Positions 43,120 through 54,497 are shown, counted from the first letter of the stretch. The stretch is 64,000 bases of DNA from JAVVHH01 sp965199665 (GCA_965199665.1 OZ241208.1:1054001-1118000), one strand, 5' to 3'. The notes: generated from the letters alone by a model not told the origin. Numbers and translations are program-made.

Positions 43120-44820
43120 TCAGCGCCACGCGACCGCGACGGCCAGCAGCACCGCCAGCGCCAGCGCGACCGTCTTCCAGAACACCGCCGGGTCGCGCTC
43201 GGCGAGCGGAACCGCGTGGCGCACCAGGTCCGGGTTGGGCGCCTGGAGGTCGGCCATGAAATCCGCTGACGCCTCGTAGCGTTCGCGCGGCGAGGGGTGC
43301 ACCGCCTTGCGCAATGCGGCGTCGAGCCACGCCGGCAGGGTGGGGCGCCCCTCCGTCGCCGGCCGGTAGCGCAGCCGTCGCAATCCGGCGGCATCGCGCG
43401 CCTGCGCCGGGGCCGTCCCGTACGGCAGCCGGCCGGTCAGCATCTGGTAGGCGATCACACCCAGCGAGAACACGTCTGCCGCCGGGGTCGCCGCCGCGCC
43501 CAGCAGCACTTCCGGGGCGGAATACTGCGCCGTCCCGAGCGGCCCCGGCGGCGCTTCGTCCCGCAACTCCTCGACCCCCGGCACCCGCACCGAGCCGAAA
43601 TCCAGCAGTCGCACCGTCCCGGCCGCATCGATCATCAGATTGTCCGGCCGCAAGTCGCCGTGGCACATCGCCCGCCGGTGGAACGCATCCAGCCCGCGCG
43701 CCACCTGAGCGACGATCGGCCGCATCTGCTCCGGCGCCGCCCGCGGATGGTCGCGCATCCACTGCGCCAGGGTCTGCCCGTCGACGTAGTCCATGACGAG
43801 GTAAAGGCAGCTCCGCGGCCGGGCGGGGGGCCGGTGCCGCAGCACATGCGGGCTGTCGATCCGGCGCGCGATCCATTCCTCCGCCGCGAACCGCCTGAGA
43901 TGTCCCACGTCCTGCGCCAACTCGACGGACGGCACCTTCAGCGCCACCAGCCCGCCTTCCGGCGCTTCGGCCAGGTAGAGATGGCTGCGTGCACTGTCGC
44001 GGAGCGTGCGGATCACGCGAAATCCGTCCAGCTCCTGCCCCGCCGCCAGCAGCGGCGCCGGCGGCAAGGCGGCGGCACCGTCGAGCAGATCGGGCAGCGC
44101 CGCCGTGCCGATCGCCTCGATGCGGACGAGCTGCACCGAAAGGTTGTCCGGGCTCCCCGCCGCGAGCGCCCGCGCGACGATCTCCGCCGCCGCGGCGTCC
44201 AGATCGGCGCCGATCGCCCCAACCAGTTCGGCGGCCGGCAGGTGGTCGTGCACCCCGTCCGTGCTCAGCACGAACACGTCGCCGGCCTCGATCGGCAGCG
44301 TGTGCGCATCGATCTCCACCTGCGGCCCGGCGCCCACGGCCCGCGCCAGATGATGCCGCGACGACGAGATGGCGACGCGGTGATCCTGCGTCAGCTTCTC
44401 CAGCGAGCGCCCGACCACCCGGGCGATCCGGCCGTCGCCCACATGGAACAGATGCGCCGTCCGCCCCTTCAGGATCAGCACATCCAGCGTGCAGACGTAA
44501 CCGCGATCCGGGTCGGCCGCGCCCTCGCCGTTCAGCGTCTGCGCATGCAGCCAGGCGTTGGTCGCGGCAATGACGCGGCTGGCGGCCTGGCGCACCGGCC
44601 ACGTTTCCGGCGTGCAGTAGTAATCCTCCAGCATGCTGCGTACGGCGATGCTGGCGGCGATCCCGCTGACCCGGCTGGAGCCGATCCCGTCCGCCAGCGC
44701 GAGGCACACGCCCTTGAGGTGCAGCGCCGCCCCCTCCGGCACGGCGGTGCCGTGGCAGTCGTCGTTGCTCGCCCGCAGCCCGGCCCGCGAGCATTGCCCG
44801 ATCGAGACCCGGAGGCCCGT
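43120..44820 (-). CDS. Fused PP2C phosphatase-Ser/Thr protein kinase with C-terminal membrane anchor
   Basis: About 566 residues. The N-terminal about 240 residues are a PP2C phosphatase with the metal-binding Asp set (SNDDCHG, LALADGIGSS, VFVLSTDGVHDHL, GSPDNLSVQLV). A Hanks-type kinase follows: Lys in LVALKVPS, catalytic loop HGDLRPDN, DFG in LLDFGSVRV and an APE-like YSAPEVLLG. A final hydrophobic segment (VALALAVLLAVAVAW) anchors it. The start is unclear: no ATG, GTG or TTG lies at the junction, and family alignment points to just before LRVSIGQCSR, so a rare start overlapping the FNT gene's TAA is likely. Proteins of this fusion type typically neighbour nitrite/nitrate transport genes. 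Confidence 0.88.
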   Translation of the reverse strand, partial: TGLRVSIGQCSRAGLRASNDDCHGTAVPEGAALHLKGVCLALADGIGSSRVSGIAASIAVRSMLEDYYCTPETWPVRQAASRVIAATNAWLHAQTLNGEGAADPDRGYVCTLDVLILKGRTAHLFHVGDGRIARVVGRSLEKLTQDHRVAISSSRHHLARAVGAGPQVEIDAHTLPIEAGDVFVLSTDGVHDHLPAAELVGAIGADLDAAAAEIVARALAAGSPDNLSVQLVRIEAIGTAALPDLLDGAAALPPAPLLAAGQELDGFRVIRTLRDSARSHLYLAEAPEGGLVALKVPSVELAQDVGHLRRFAAEEWIARRIDSPHVLRHRPPARPRSCLYLVMDYVDGQTLAQWMRDHPRAAPEQMRPIVAQVARGLDAFHRRAMCHGDLRPDNLMIDAAGTVRLLDFGSVRVPGVEELRDEAPPGPLGTAQYSAPEVLLGAAATPAADVFSLGVIAYQMLTGRLPYGTAPAQARDAAGLRRLRYRPATEGRPTLPAWLDAALRKAVHPSPRERYEASADFMADLQAPNPDLVRHAVPLAERDPAVFWKTVALALAVLLAVAVAWR

Positions 44821-45635
44821 TACGACATCACCAGCCGCTTGGCCGCCGTGCGCACATGGGTCGAGTAGAGCGTCAGCCCGGTGAAGGCGAGGCCGCCGAC
44901 CAGGTTGCCCAGCACGGTCGGGATCTCGTTCCAGATCAGGTAGTCCGCGATCGAGAAATGCCCGCCCATCAGCAGGCCGGACGGGAACAGGAACATGTTC
45001 ACCACCGAGTGCTCGAACGTCATGAAGAAGAACACCATGATCGGCATCCACATGGCGATCACCTTGCCGCTGACCGTGGTGGAGATCATCGCGCCGACCA
45101 CACCGGTCGAAACCATCCAGTTGCAGAGCATGCCGCGGATGAACAGCGTCAGCATCCCCGCCGCACCGTGGCTGGCGTAGCCCAGCGTCCGCGTCTCGCC
45201 GATGCCGGCGATCACGGCGCCGACTTTATCGGGCGGGGTGGTGAATCCGAAGGTGAACACGATCGACATCATGATCGCGACCGTGAGCGCGCCGGCGAAG
45301 TTGCCGACGAAGGTCAGGCCCCAGTTGCGCAAGACGCCGCCGGCCGTCACGCCCGGCCGCCCGTCGAGCAGCGCGAGCGGGGCCAGCACGAACACGCCGG
45401 TCAGCAGGTCGAAACCGAGCAGGTAGATCATGCAGAAGCCGACCGGGAACAGGGCGGATCCGATGATGGAGTAGCCGGTCTGGACGTTGACGGTGACGGC
45501 GAACACGGCGGCCAGCGCCAGGATCGCGCCGGCCATGTAGGCCCGGATCAGCGTGTCCCGGGTGGACATGAAGATCTTGGACTCGCCGGCATCGACCATC
45601 TTGGTCACGAACTCGGACGGAGCGAGGTAGGCCAT
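44820..45635 (-). CDS. Formate/nitrite transporter (FNT) family channel
   Basis: 271 residues with six membrane helices. FNT hallmarks are KIFMSTRDTLIRAYMAGAIL, GFDLLTGVFVLAP, WGLTFVGNFAGAL, RGMLCNWMVSTGVV and MFFFMTFEHSVVNMF-like SVVNMFLFPSG. The family forms pentameric channels for formate, nitrite or hydrosulfide. It is the first gene of a two-gene minus-strand operon with the phosphatase-kinase. With cyanase next to this pair, nitrite as substrate is the best guess (NirC-like); formate is not excluded. Confidence 0.92.
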   Translation of the reverse strand: MAYLAPSEFVTKMVDAGESKIFMSTRDTLIRAYMAGAILALAAVFAVTVNVQTGYSIIGSALFPVGFCMIYLLGFDLLTGVFVLAPLALLDGRPGVTAGGVLRNWGLTFVGNFAGALTVAIMMSIVFTFGFTTPPDKVGAVIAGIGETRTLGYASHGAAGMLTLFIRGMLCNWMVSTGVVGAMISTTVSGKVIAMWMPIMVFFFMTFEHSVVNMFLFPSGLLMGGHFSIADYLIWNEIPTVLGNLVGGLAFTGLTLYSTHVRTAAKRLVMS

Positions 45636-45763
45636 GGGTCGTCCTTATGGCTGCACGAAACCGACCCTGTGCAAATCTTGTGCCCGCCGTGATCGCCTGT
45701 CAGGAGCCCCCGATGCAGTCAGGCTGAGCAGCGTGGGGGCGAAAAGTTCGATCTTTGAGCAGT

Positions 45764-46840
45764 TCAGGCCTGCACTCCGGCCACATACCAATCCATCTTC
45801 AGCAACGCCTCGTCCGGCACCGTCGCCCCCGCCGCGACGCGCTCGACGCCTTTGTTGTCCCGGATCGGCCCGGTGAACGGATGCAGGGTGCCGGCGATGA
45901 TTCCCGCGCGCACGGTTTCCGCCGCTGTCGCCGCCGCCGGCGTCACGCCCGGGCCCCACGGCGCCATCTCCACCGTGCCATCCTTCAGCCCGGTCCACAC
46001 GCTGTGCGCCGTCCAGCCGCCGTCCAGCACCGCCCGCACCCGCTCGACGTAGTAGGGCGCCCAATCGTCCACGATCGCGGTGAGCTGCGCGTCCGGCCCG
46101 AAGCGCCGCATGTCGGATGCCTGCCCGAACGCCAGCACGCGCCGCTCCTGTGCGGTCTGCAGCGGCGCCGGGCTGTCCGTGTGCTGGCAAAGGATGTCGG
46201 CGCCCTGGTCGATCAGCGACTTGGCGGCGTCGGCCTCCTTGCCGGGGTCGAACCACGAGTTGATCCAAATCACCTTGACCTTGAAATCAGGGTTCGTCTT
46301 CTGCGCCGCCAGCGTGAAGGCGTTGATGCCCATCACCACTTCCGGGATCGGCACGGAGCCGACGTAGCCAGCCACCCCCTTCTTGGACAGCAGTCCGGCC
46401 ATGGCCCCGCACACCGCGCGGCCCTCGTAGAAACGCGCATTGTATTCGGCCAGGTTCGCCGACGTCTTGTAGCCGGTCGCCTGCTCGAACTTGACCTGCG
46501 GGAATTGCCGCGCGACCCGCTCGGCCGGGTTCATGAAGCCGAACGAGGTGGAGAAGATCAGCCCGTGCCCGCTGCTGGCGAGTTGGCGCAGCACGCGCTC
46601 CGCGTCCGGTCCCTCCGGCACCTTCTCCACGAAGCTGGTCCGCACGCGCTCGCCAAACGCCGCCTCCACCGCCTTGCGCCCCTGGTCGTGCTGGTAGGAC
46701 CAGCCGAAATCGCCCACCGGCCCCACGTAGATGAAGCCGACCCGCAGCGGGTCCGCCGCTGCCGCCCGTCCCGCCAGCGCCGCCGTCGCGGCCCCTGCCA
46801 GCACGCCCCGCCGCCCGATCGTCGCAACCCGCATCACCAT
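45764..46840 (-). CDS. BMP-family nucleoside/purine-binding ABC lipoprotein-like substrate-binding protein
   Basis: 358 residues. The signal peptide (RRGVLAGAATAALAGRAAA, twin Arg) gives a periplasmic protein. The BMP/Med family fold is indicated by VGPVGDFGWSYQHDQGRKAV, FSTSFGFMNPAERVARQFPQ, AEYNARFYEGRAVCGAMAG and VWINSW-type IWINSWFDPGK. Family members bind nucleosides or purine bases. It is followed 23 bp downstream on the minus strand by two permease genes and preceded in that operon by the ATPase, forming a purine importer. The signal lacks a lipobox Cys, unlike many BMP lipoproteins. Confidence 0.9.
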   Translation of the reverse strand: MVMRVATIGRRGVLAGAATAALAGRAAAADPLRVGFIYVGPVGDFGWSYQHDQGRKAVEAAFGERVRTSFVEKVPEGPDAERVLRQLASSGHGLIFSTSFGFMNPAERVARQFPQVKFEQATGYKTSANLAEYNARFYEGRAVCGAMAGLLSKKGVAGYVGSVPIPEVVMGINAFTLAAQKTNPDFKVKVIWINSWFDPGKEADAAKSLIDQGADILCQHTDSPAPLQTAQERRVLAFGQASDMRRFGPDAQLTAIVDDWAPYYVERVRAVLDGGWTAHSVWTGLKDGTVEMAPWGPGVTPAAATAAETVRAGIIAGTLHPFTGPIRDNKGVERVAAGATVPDEALLKMDWYVAGVQA

Positions 46841-46863
46841 CTTCCGCCCCTATCCCCGATTGA

Positions 46864-47754
46864 TCAGCCGGCCGGCCGGAACGTCCGCCCCAGGCAGCCC
46901 GGCGCGCCCGCCCCGCCGCGCCGGGACAGCGCCGCCAGCACCACCACCGTCGCCGCATAGGGCAACATCGCCAGGAACTGCGTCGGCACCGCCACCAGCC
47001 CGCTACCCTGTGCCCAAAGCTGCATGATCCCGATGGCGCCGAACAGGTAAGCCCCCACCAGCAACCGCCCCGGCCGCCACGACGCGAACACCACCAGCGC
47101 CAGCGCGATCCAGCCGCGCCCGGCCACCATGTCTTCCACCCACATCGGCGTGTAGCTCAGCGACAGCTCCGCTCCTGCCAGCCCGGCCATCGCGCCCCCG
47201 AACAGCACCGCCGCCGCCCGAATCGGCCGCACCGGATGGCCCAGCGCGTGCGCCGATGCATCGGCTTCGCCCACGGCCCGCAGCACCAGCCCCGCCCGCG
47301 TCCGCCACAGGAACCACCACACGGCGCCCACGGCCGCCAGCGAGAACCACACCAGCCCGTCCTGCCCGAGCAGCCGCGGCAGCGGCGGCAGCGCCCGGCC
47401 CGCCAGCGGCGCACCCGCCAGCGCGCTCAGCCCGCTGCCGAATATCGTCAACGCCAACCCGCTCGCCACCTGGTTGCTCCCCAGCCCCAGCGTCAGCCCG
47501 GCGAACAGCCCCGCCATCGCCATGCCCGCCGCCGCCCCGGCCAGCACGCCGAGCGCCCCGCTGCCGGTCGCCTCCGCCGCCGCGAACGCCGCCACCGCGC
47601 CGACCAGCATGGTGCCCTCGACGCCGAGGTTCAGCACCCCCGCGCGCTCGGCCACCAGCTCGCCCAGCGCGGCCAGCAGCAAGGGCGTCGCTGCGGTGAC
47701 GATCGAGAGCGCCACCGCGCCGACCAGCAGTAAGCCGCCCGCATCGGCCATCAT
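46864..47754 (-). CDS. Purine/nucleoside ABC importer permease (BmpC/NupC-type, second permease)
   Basis: 296 residues from ATG 47754, which overlaps the upstream permease stop (ATGA). About eight or nine hydrophobic segments are present, with family motifs ERAGVLNLGVEGTMLVGAVA, LGLGSNQVASGLALTIFGSG, and RAVGEADASAHALGHPV in the cytoplasmic coupling loop. It pairs with the product of 47751-48770 as the transmembrane domain of the BMP-type importer. Confidence 0.9.
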   Translation of the reverse strand: MMADAGGLLLVGAVALSIVTAATPLLLAALGELVAERAGVLNLGVEGTMLVGAVAAFAAAEATGSGALGVLAGAAAGMAMAGLFAGLTLGLGSNQVASGLALTIFGSGLSALAGAPLAGRALPPLPRLLGQDGLVWFSLAAVGAVWWFLWRTRAGLVLRAVGEADASAHALGHPVRPIRAAAVLFGGAMAGLAGAELSLSYTPMWVEDMVAGRGWIALALVVFASWRPGRLLVGAYLFGAIGIMQLWAQGSGLVAVPTQFLAMLPYAATVVVLAALSRRGGAGAPGCLGRTFRPAG

Positions 47755-48770
47755 CCCCGCCCCATGCGGCGTCCCAGCCCGTCGGACGCCAGCAGGAAGA
47801 ACAGCAGCGTCGCCTGCACCAGCCCGACCGCCGCGTTGGGCAAGCCGATCTCCACCTGCGCATTGTCGCCGCCGATATAGGACAGCGCGATCACCAGGCT
47901 GGCCAGCACGATGCCGACCGGGTGCAGCCGCCCCAGGAACGCCACCACGATCGCGGTGAACCCGTAGCCCGGTGTCAGCCGCGGGATCAGCTGGCCGATC
48001 GGCCCCGCCACTTCCAGCACGCCCGCCAGCCCGGCCAGCGCGCCGCTGCCCAGCAGCGTCGCCCATACCACCCGCGCTTCGCTGAAGCCGCCATATCGCG
48101 CCGCCGCCGCCGCGTCGCCCACCGTGCGCACCGCCAGACCCGCGACCGTCCCGCGCAAGAGTGCCGCCACCGCGGCCGCCACGCCGAGCGCGACGACGAT
48201 CCCGATCGTCAGCCGGGTCCCGGCCATGAGGGGCGGCAGCGTGGCGGCTTCGTCGAACAGGGCGGATTGCGGGAAGCCCATGCCCGCCGGGTCGCGCCAG
48301 GGGCCGAGCACGAGCCATTGCAGCAGCAGCCCGGCCACGTAGCTCAGCATCAGACTTACCAGGATCTCGCTCACCCCCAACCGCGTCCGCAGCAGCGCCG
48401 GCACCGCCGCCCAGGCCGCCCCGCTCGCCATCCCGGCCGCGATCATCAGTGGCAGGCACCAGCCGCCCAGTGCGTCGCCGCCGGCCAGCGCCACCCCGCC
48501 GCCCGCGATCGCACCGGTCGTCAGCTGCCCTTCCGCGCCGATGTTCCACACCCCCGCCCGGAACCCGGCCGCCAACCCGGTCGCGATCAACAGCAGCGGC
48601 GCCGCCTTGACCGCCAGCTCCGTCAGCCCCGCCACGCCCAGCAGCGGCTGGATGAACAACGCCCACAGCGTCGCGCCGGGCGGCTTGCCCAGCAGGGCGA
48701 ACAGCCCGGCCGACACCGCCACCGTCCCCATCACCGACAGGACGGGCCCGAGCCAAAGCTCACGCCGCAT
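47751..48770 (-). CDS. Purine/nucleoside ABC importer permease (first permease)
   Basis: 339 residues from ATG 48770, which overlaps the ATPase stop by 11 bp. It has about ten hydrophobic segments. GFRAGVWNIGAEGQLTTGAI and RTVGDAAAAARYGGFSEAR (coupling loop) match permeases of the BMP/ribose-type nucleoside importers. SLMLSYVAGLLLQWLV fits the conserved helix pair. Translation is coupled on both sides. Confidence 0.9.
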   Translation of the reverse strand: MRRELWLGPVLSVMGTVAVSAGLFALLGKPPGATLWALFIQPLLGVAGLTELAVKAAPLLLIATGLAAGFRAGVWNIGAEGQLTTGAIAGGGVALAGGDALGGWCLPLMIAAGMASGAAWAAVPALLRTRLGVSEILVSLMLSYVAGLLLQWLVLGPWRDPAGMGFPQSALFDEAATLPPLMAGTRLTIGIVVALGVAAAVAALLRGTVAGLAVRTVGDAAAAARYGGFSEARVVWATLLGSGALAGLAGVLEVAGPIGQLIPRLTPGYGFTAIVVAFLGRLHPVGIVLASLVIALSYIGGDNAQVEIGLPNAAVGLVQATLLFFLLASDGLGRRMGRG

Positions 48771-50274
48771 CGGCGCCGGCCATCAGCAGCCCGATCCGCT
48801 CCGTTTCCGCCGCGCCCGTCGCCGAATGACGGGTCGGGCCGGCCTCCCGCACGCGCCCGCCCGCAATCACCAGCAACCGGTCGCTCACCGACCGCAGCTC
48901 GTCCAGATCCTGCGAGATGAGCAGCACCGCCGTGCCGCCGGCCGCCAGGCCGAACAGCGCCTGGTGGATCGCCGCCGCAGAGCCGGCATCGACGCCCCAG
49001 GTCGGCTGCGCCACCACCAGGATGCCGGGCTCCTGCAACACCTCGCGCCCGACCACGAACTTCTGCAGGTTGCCGCCCGACAGGCTCGCCGCCGGCGCCT
49101 CCACCCCCGCCGCGCGGACGCCGAACGCTTCCATGACCCGCCGCGCGTATCGGCGCGCCGCCTGCCGCCGCACCACGCCCCATCGCGTCAGTCCCAGGCG
49201 GCTGCGACCAGTCAGCAGCGCGTTGTCCACCAGGCTCATCGCCGGTACGGCCGAGTGGCCCAGCCGATCCTCGGGCAGGCTGCACAGCCCCATGCGCCGC
49301 CGCGCGACCGGCCCGGCCCGGCCCGCCGCCCGCCCGTCGATCCGCACCGATCCCGCCGGCGCCGCCCGCTCGCCGCTCAGCGCCGCGAACAGCTCCGCCT
49401 GCCCATTGCCCGCCACCCCCGCGATGCCGACGATCTCGCCGGCCCGCACGGCGAATGACACGTCGCGCAGCGCCGTCCCGTGCAGGCCCGCGCCCGGCAG
49501 GCTCAGCGCCTCGACTTGCAGCCGCACCGCCCCCGGCGGCGGGCCCGACCGGACGGGCGGGGCAGGGGCGGCCCCGAGCATCAGCCGCGCCAACCCCGCC
49601 GGCGTCTCGGTCGCCGGGTCGCAGGTGGCGACCACCCGGCCGGCCCGCAGCACGGTCGCCCGGCGGCACAGCGCCTCGATCTCATGCAGCTTGTGGCTGA
49701 TCACCAGCACCGCGCAGCCTGCCGCCGCGATCCGCCGCACCGCCGCGAACAGCCGCTCGGCCTCCGCCGGCGTCAGCACGGAGGTCGGCTCGTCCAGCAG
49801 CAGCAGCTTCGGCTCTGCCAGCAGGCAGCGGACGATCTCGATCACCTGCCGCTGGCCGGCCGATAGCGTGGAGACCGGGCGCCGCGGGTCGATCGGCAGC
49901 CCGTAGGCCTCGCCGACCGCCACGATCCGCCGCGCCAGCGCCGCGTCCGCCGCCGCGCCGTCCAGCCCGAGCGCCACGTTCTCCAGCACCGTGAGCCGGT
50001 CGAACAGCGTGAAATGCTGATGCACCATGCCGATCCCGAGCCGCCGCGCCGCCGACGGTCCCGCCAGCTGCACCGGCCGGCCCTCCCACAGGATCGTCCC
50101 CGCATCGGGCCGCAGCAGCCCCACGATCATCTTGACCAGCGTCGACTTGCCGGCCCCGTTCTCGCCCAGCAGCGCATGGATTTCGCCGGCCTCGACCCGC
50201 AGATCGACATCGGCATTCGCGACCACCGCCCCGAACCGCTTGCTCACTCCCCGCAACTCGATCCGCGACGCCAT
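48760..50274 (-). CDS. Purine/nucleoside ABC importer ATPase (two fused ABC domains)
   Basis: 504 residues from ATG 50274, with GGAGGGG upstream. The first ABC domain has Walker A GENGAGKSTLVKM, signature LSAGQRQVIEIVR and Walker B LLLLDEPTSVL. The second is degenerate, with GVAGNGQAELFAA in the Walker A position, signature LSGGNLQKFVVGRE and a Walker B lacking the acidic pair (VVAQPTWGVD), as is usual for this rbsA-like subfamily. It energises the importer. It is the first gene of the operon and divergent from xdhA over 103 bp, so purine import and xanthine oxidation can share control. Confidence 0.93.
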   Translation of the reverse strand: MASRIELRGVSKRFGAVVANADVDLRVEAGEIHALLGENGAGKSTLVKMIVGLLRPDAGTILWEGRPVQLAGPSAARRLGIGMVHQHFTLFDRLTVLENVALGLDGAAADAALARRIVAVGEAYGLPIDPRRPVSTLSAGQRQVIEIVRCLLAEPKLLLLDEPTSVLTPAEAERLFAAVRRIAAAGCAVLVISHKLHEIEALCRRATVLRAGRVVATCDPATETPAGLARLMLGAAPAPPVRSGPPPGAVRLQVEALSLPGAGLHGTALRDVSFAVRAGEIVGIAGVAGNGQAELFAALSGERAAPAGSVRIDGRAAGRAGPVARRRMGLCSLPEDRLGHSAVPAMSLVDNALLTGRSRLGLTRWGVVRRQAARRYARRVMEAFGVRAAGVEAPAASLSGGNLQKFVVGREVLQEPGILVVAQPTWGVDAGSAAAIHQALFGLAAGGTAVLLISQDLDELRSVSDRLLVIAGGRVREAGPTRHSATGAAETERIGLLMAGADAA

Positions 50275-50377
50275 CGGCCCCTCCACGGCGGCCACTTCGC
50301 CGCACGCCCCTGCCACAAGCAAGCCCCATACCGAAGCGGCGCTTGCGGCCCGTCGGCCCGGCGCCCTACGCTCCCGC

Positions 50378-51768
<1,391 letters not shown>

Positions 51769-51769
<1 letters not shown>

Positions 51770-54039
51770 TGGATGGCGGCGCCTCGCTCCGCACGGCCGG
51801 CCGCGCCGTCGCGCATGACAGCGCGCTGAAGCACGGCACCGGCGAGGCCCGGTTCCTGGACGACGTGCCGGAACCGCCCGGCACGCTGCACGCCGCCTTT
51901 GTCCTGTCCGGCGTCGCCCATGGGCACCTCCGCCGGGTCACCGCGCCGACCCACTCCGACCTGGTCGCCTTCCTCATCGCCGCCGACATCCCCGGCCAGA
52001 ACGACATCGCGCCGGTCGGCCGCGACGAGCCGCTGCTCGCGACCGACCGGGTCGAGCATGCCGGCCAGCCCGTCGCCCTCGTCGTCGCCCGCACGCGGGC
52101 CGCCGCGCTCGAGGCCGCCGCCGCGACCCGGCTCGACATCGACCCGTTGCCGGCCACGCTCTCGATCGAGGCCGGCCTCGACGGGCCGCCGCTGATCCCG
52201 CCGATGCTGCTCGCCGACGGCGACGCCCCCGCCGCGCTCGCCCGCGCGCCGCATCGGCTCGGCGGCGAGTTCCGCTGCGGCGGCCAGGAGCATTTCTACC
52301 TGGAGGGCCAGGTCGCGCTGGCCGTTCCCGGCGAGGATCGCGACCTCGTCCTGCACTCCTCGACCCAGCACCCGACGGAGGTGCAACACATCGCCGCCCG
52401 CGTGCTCGGCTGCGACTTCAACCGCGTCACCGTGCAGGTGCGTCGCGTCGGCGGCGGCTTCGGCGGCAAGGAGAGCAATGCCAGCGCCGTCGCCGCCGCC
52501 GCCGCCTTTGCCGCGATCCACACCGGCCGGCCGGTGAAGCTCCGCCTGTCCCGCAAGGCCGACATCGCCAGCACGGGCAAGCGGCACCCCTTCCTGTTCC
52601 GGTGGGAGGCCGGCTTCGACGGGGAGGGCAGGGTGCTCGCGCTCGACGCGCTGCTCGCCGCCGATGGCGGGCACACGCCGGACCTCTCCGGCGGCGTCAT
52701 GATGCGCGCGCTCACCCATGCGCTGAATGCCTGCCACGTCGCCGACGTCCGGCTACGCGGGGTGGTGGTCAAGACCAACAGCGTCAGCAACACCGCCTTT
52801 CGCGGCTTCGGCGGGCCGCAGGGCGTGTTGCTGATGGAGGACGTGCTCTACCGGATCGCCCGCACCCTGCGTCTCGACGTCGAGACGGTGCGCGAGCGCA
52901 ACCTTGCCGGCGGACCCAACCCGGCAGCCACGCCCTATGGCGCCAGCCTGGAGGGCGACCTGCTGCGCCGGGTCTGGGCCGAGGCGCGCGACACGTCCGA
53001 CTGGGATCGTCGCCGGGCGGAGATCGACGCGTTCAACCGCAGCCACCCGTTCCTGCGCCGCGGCCTTGGCAGCTTCGTGCTCGCCTTCGGCATCTCGTTC
53101 GGCCTGCCGCACCTCAATCAGGCCGGTGCGCTGGTCCATGTCTATACCGACGGCTCCGTGCGCCTGAACCATGGCGGCACCGAGATGGGGCAGGGGCTGT
53201 TCATCAAGGTGGCCCAAGTCGTCGCCGAAGTGTTCGGTATCGGCCTCGACCGCATCGCCATCACGGCGACCAGCACCGGCGAGGTTCCCAATACGGCGCC
53301 GACGGCGGCCTCCACCGGCTCCGACCTCAATGGCTGGGCCGCGCACGCCGCGGCGTCGGCCATCCGCGACCGCATGGCCACCGTCGCCGCCGCGCTATGG
53401 AGCGTCGACCCGGCCGAGATCGCCTTCGCCGACGACCGGGTCGCCGCCGGCAACCACAGCATGGCCTTCGGCGAGCTGGCCGACCTCGCCTACCGTGCCC
53501 GCGTCTCGCTCTCGGCGACCGGTTACTACCGCACCCCGGACCTGGTCTGGGACGGTGCCGCCATGAAGGGGCGCCCGTTCTTCTACTACTCTTACGGCGC
53601 GGCCGTGGCCGAGGTCGCCGTCGACACGCTCACCGGCGAGAACCGCGTGCTGCGCGCCGACCTGGTGCAGGATTGCGGCCGGTCGCTCAACCCGGCGATC
53701 GACCGCGGCCAAATCGAGGGCGCCTTCGTCCAGGGCCTTGGCTGGCTCACCTGCGAAGAGCTCTGGTCCGACCCGGCGGGCCGGCTGCGCACGCTCGGTC
53801 CCTCCACCTACAAGATCCCCGGCTCCCGCGACGTGCCGCCGATCCTGAACGTTCGCCTGCTCGACGACGCCCCCGCCCGCGTGCCGACCATCTTCCGTTC
53901 CAAAGCCGTCGGCGAACCCCCGCTGATGCTCGCCACCGCCGTCTGGAACGCCCTCAAGGACGCGATCGGCACCGACCGCCTCGACCTGCCCGCCACGCCG
54001 GAACGCGTGCTCGCGGCGATCCGATCAGCCGATGCCTAG
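51769..54039 (+). CDS. xdhB: Xanthine dehydrogenase molybdenum-binding subunit
   Basis: 756 residues from ATG 51769. The molybdopterin-binding signature regions are present: GGGFGGKE, FRGFGGPQG, NHGGTEMGQG and SKAVGEPPLMLA, where the last Glu is the catalytic base that activates the Mo-bound hydroxyl. YKIPGSRDVPPI fits the C-terminus. It oxidises hypoxanthine and xanthine to urate. No xdhC maturation gene is present next to it. The gene ends 3 bp into the guanine deaminase stop on the other strand. Confidence 0.94.
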
Positions 54040-54497
54040 TAGTGCGTCCGCGCTTCGTGTTCCGCCCATGCAGCAAAAGGTTCGCCGCCGCGCTCGGCTG
54101 CTTGCTGCTCGATCGGGGTGCGGCGCTGATCGTGGGGGCGGCTGATCTCGTCGTAGATCACCGCGTCGTCGAAGCCGGCCGCCGCCGCGTCGTGCTGGGT
54201 CGCGGCGAACACGATGCGGTCGATCCGTGCCCAGTGCAGCGCCGCCAGGCACATCGGGCAGGGTTCGCAGCTCGTGTAGATCGTGCAGCCCCGCAACTCG
54301 AACCGCTCCAGCGTCCGGCAGGCTGCCCGGATCGCCTGCATCTCGGCATGCGCCGTGGGGTCCAGGTCCGGCGTCACCCGGTTCATGCCCTCCGCCACGA
54401 TCGCGCCGTCGCATACGATCACGGCGCCGAACGGCCCGCCCCCCGTCCCGACGGACTGGCAGGCCAGCCCGATCGCCCGCGCCATGAACTCAGACAT
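54036..54497 (-). CDS. guaD: Guanine deaminase (CDA-fold)
   Basis: 153 residues from ATG 54497. It has a zinc-dependent deaminase motif HAEMQAIRAA and the zinc ligands CEPCPMCLAALHWA. The C-terminal ISRPHDQRRTP... and FAAW are typical of Bacillus-type guanine deaminase, distinguishing it from tRNA-adenosine deaminases. It converts guanine to xanthine, feeding the adjacent xanthine dehydrogenase. It overlaps the hydrolase gene upstream on the minus strand by 8 bp. Confidence 0.88.
   Translation of the reverse strand: MSEFMARAIGLACQSVGTGGGPFGAVIVCDGAIVAEGMNRVTPDLDPTAHAEMQAIRAACRTLERFELRGCTIYTSCEPCPMCLAALHWARIDRIVFAATQHDAAAAGFDDAVIYDEISRPHDQRRTPIEQQAAERGGEPFAAWAEHEARTHY

Noticed and set aside
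42500..44794. Very long antisense and alternate-frame open frames (also 46864-48756, 51358-52737, 54283-55968, 61704-63485)
   Set aside because: They lie opposite or out of frame with genes having clear catalytic motifs, and their translations are Arg/Gly/Ala-rich without recognisable domains, as expected from high-GC codon bias.
54036..54497. tRNA-adenosine deaminase (TadA) for the CDA-fold gene
   Set aside because: The C-terminal ISRPHDQRRTP and FAAW region and the purine-catabolic neighbours fit guanine deaminase better.
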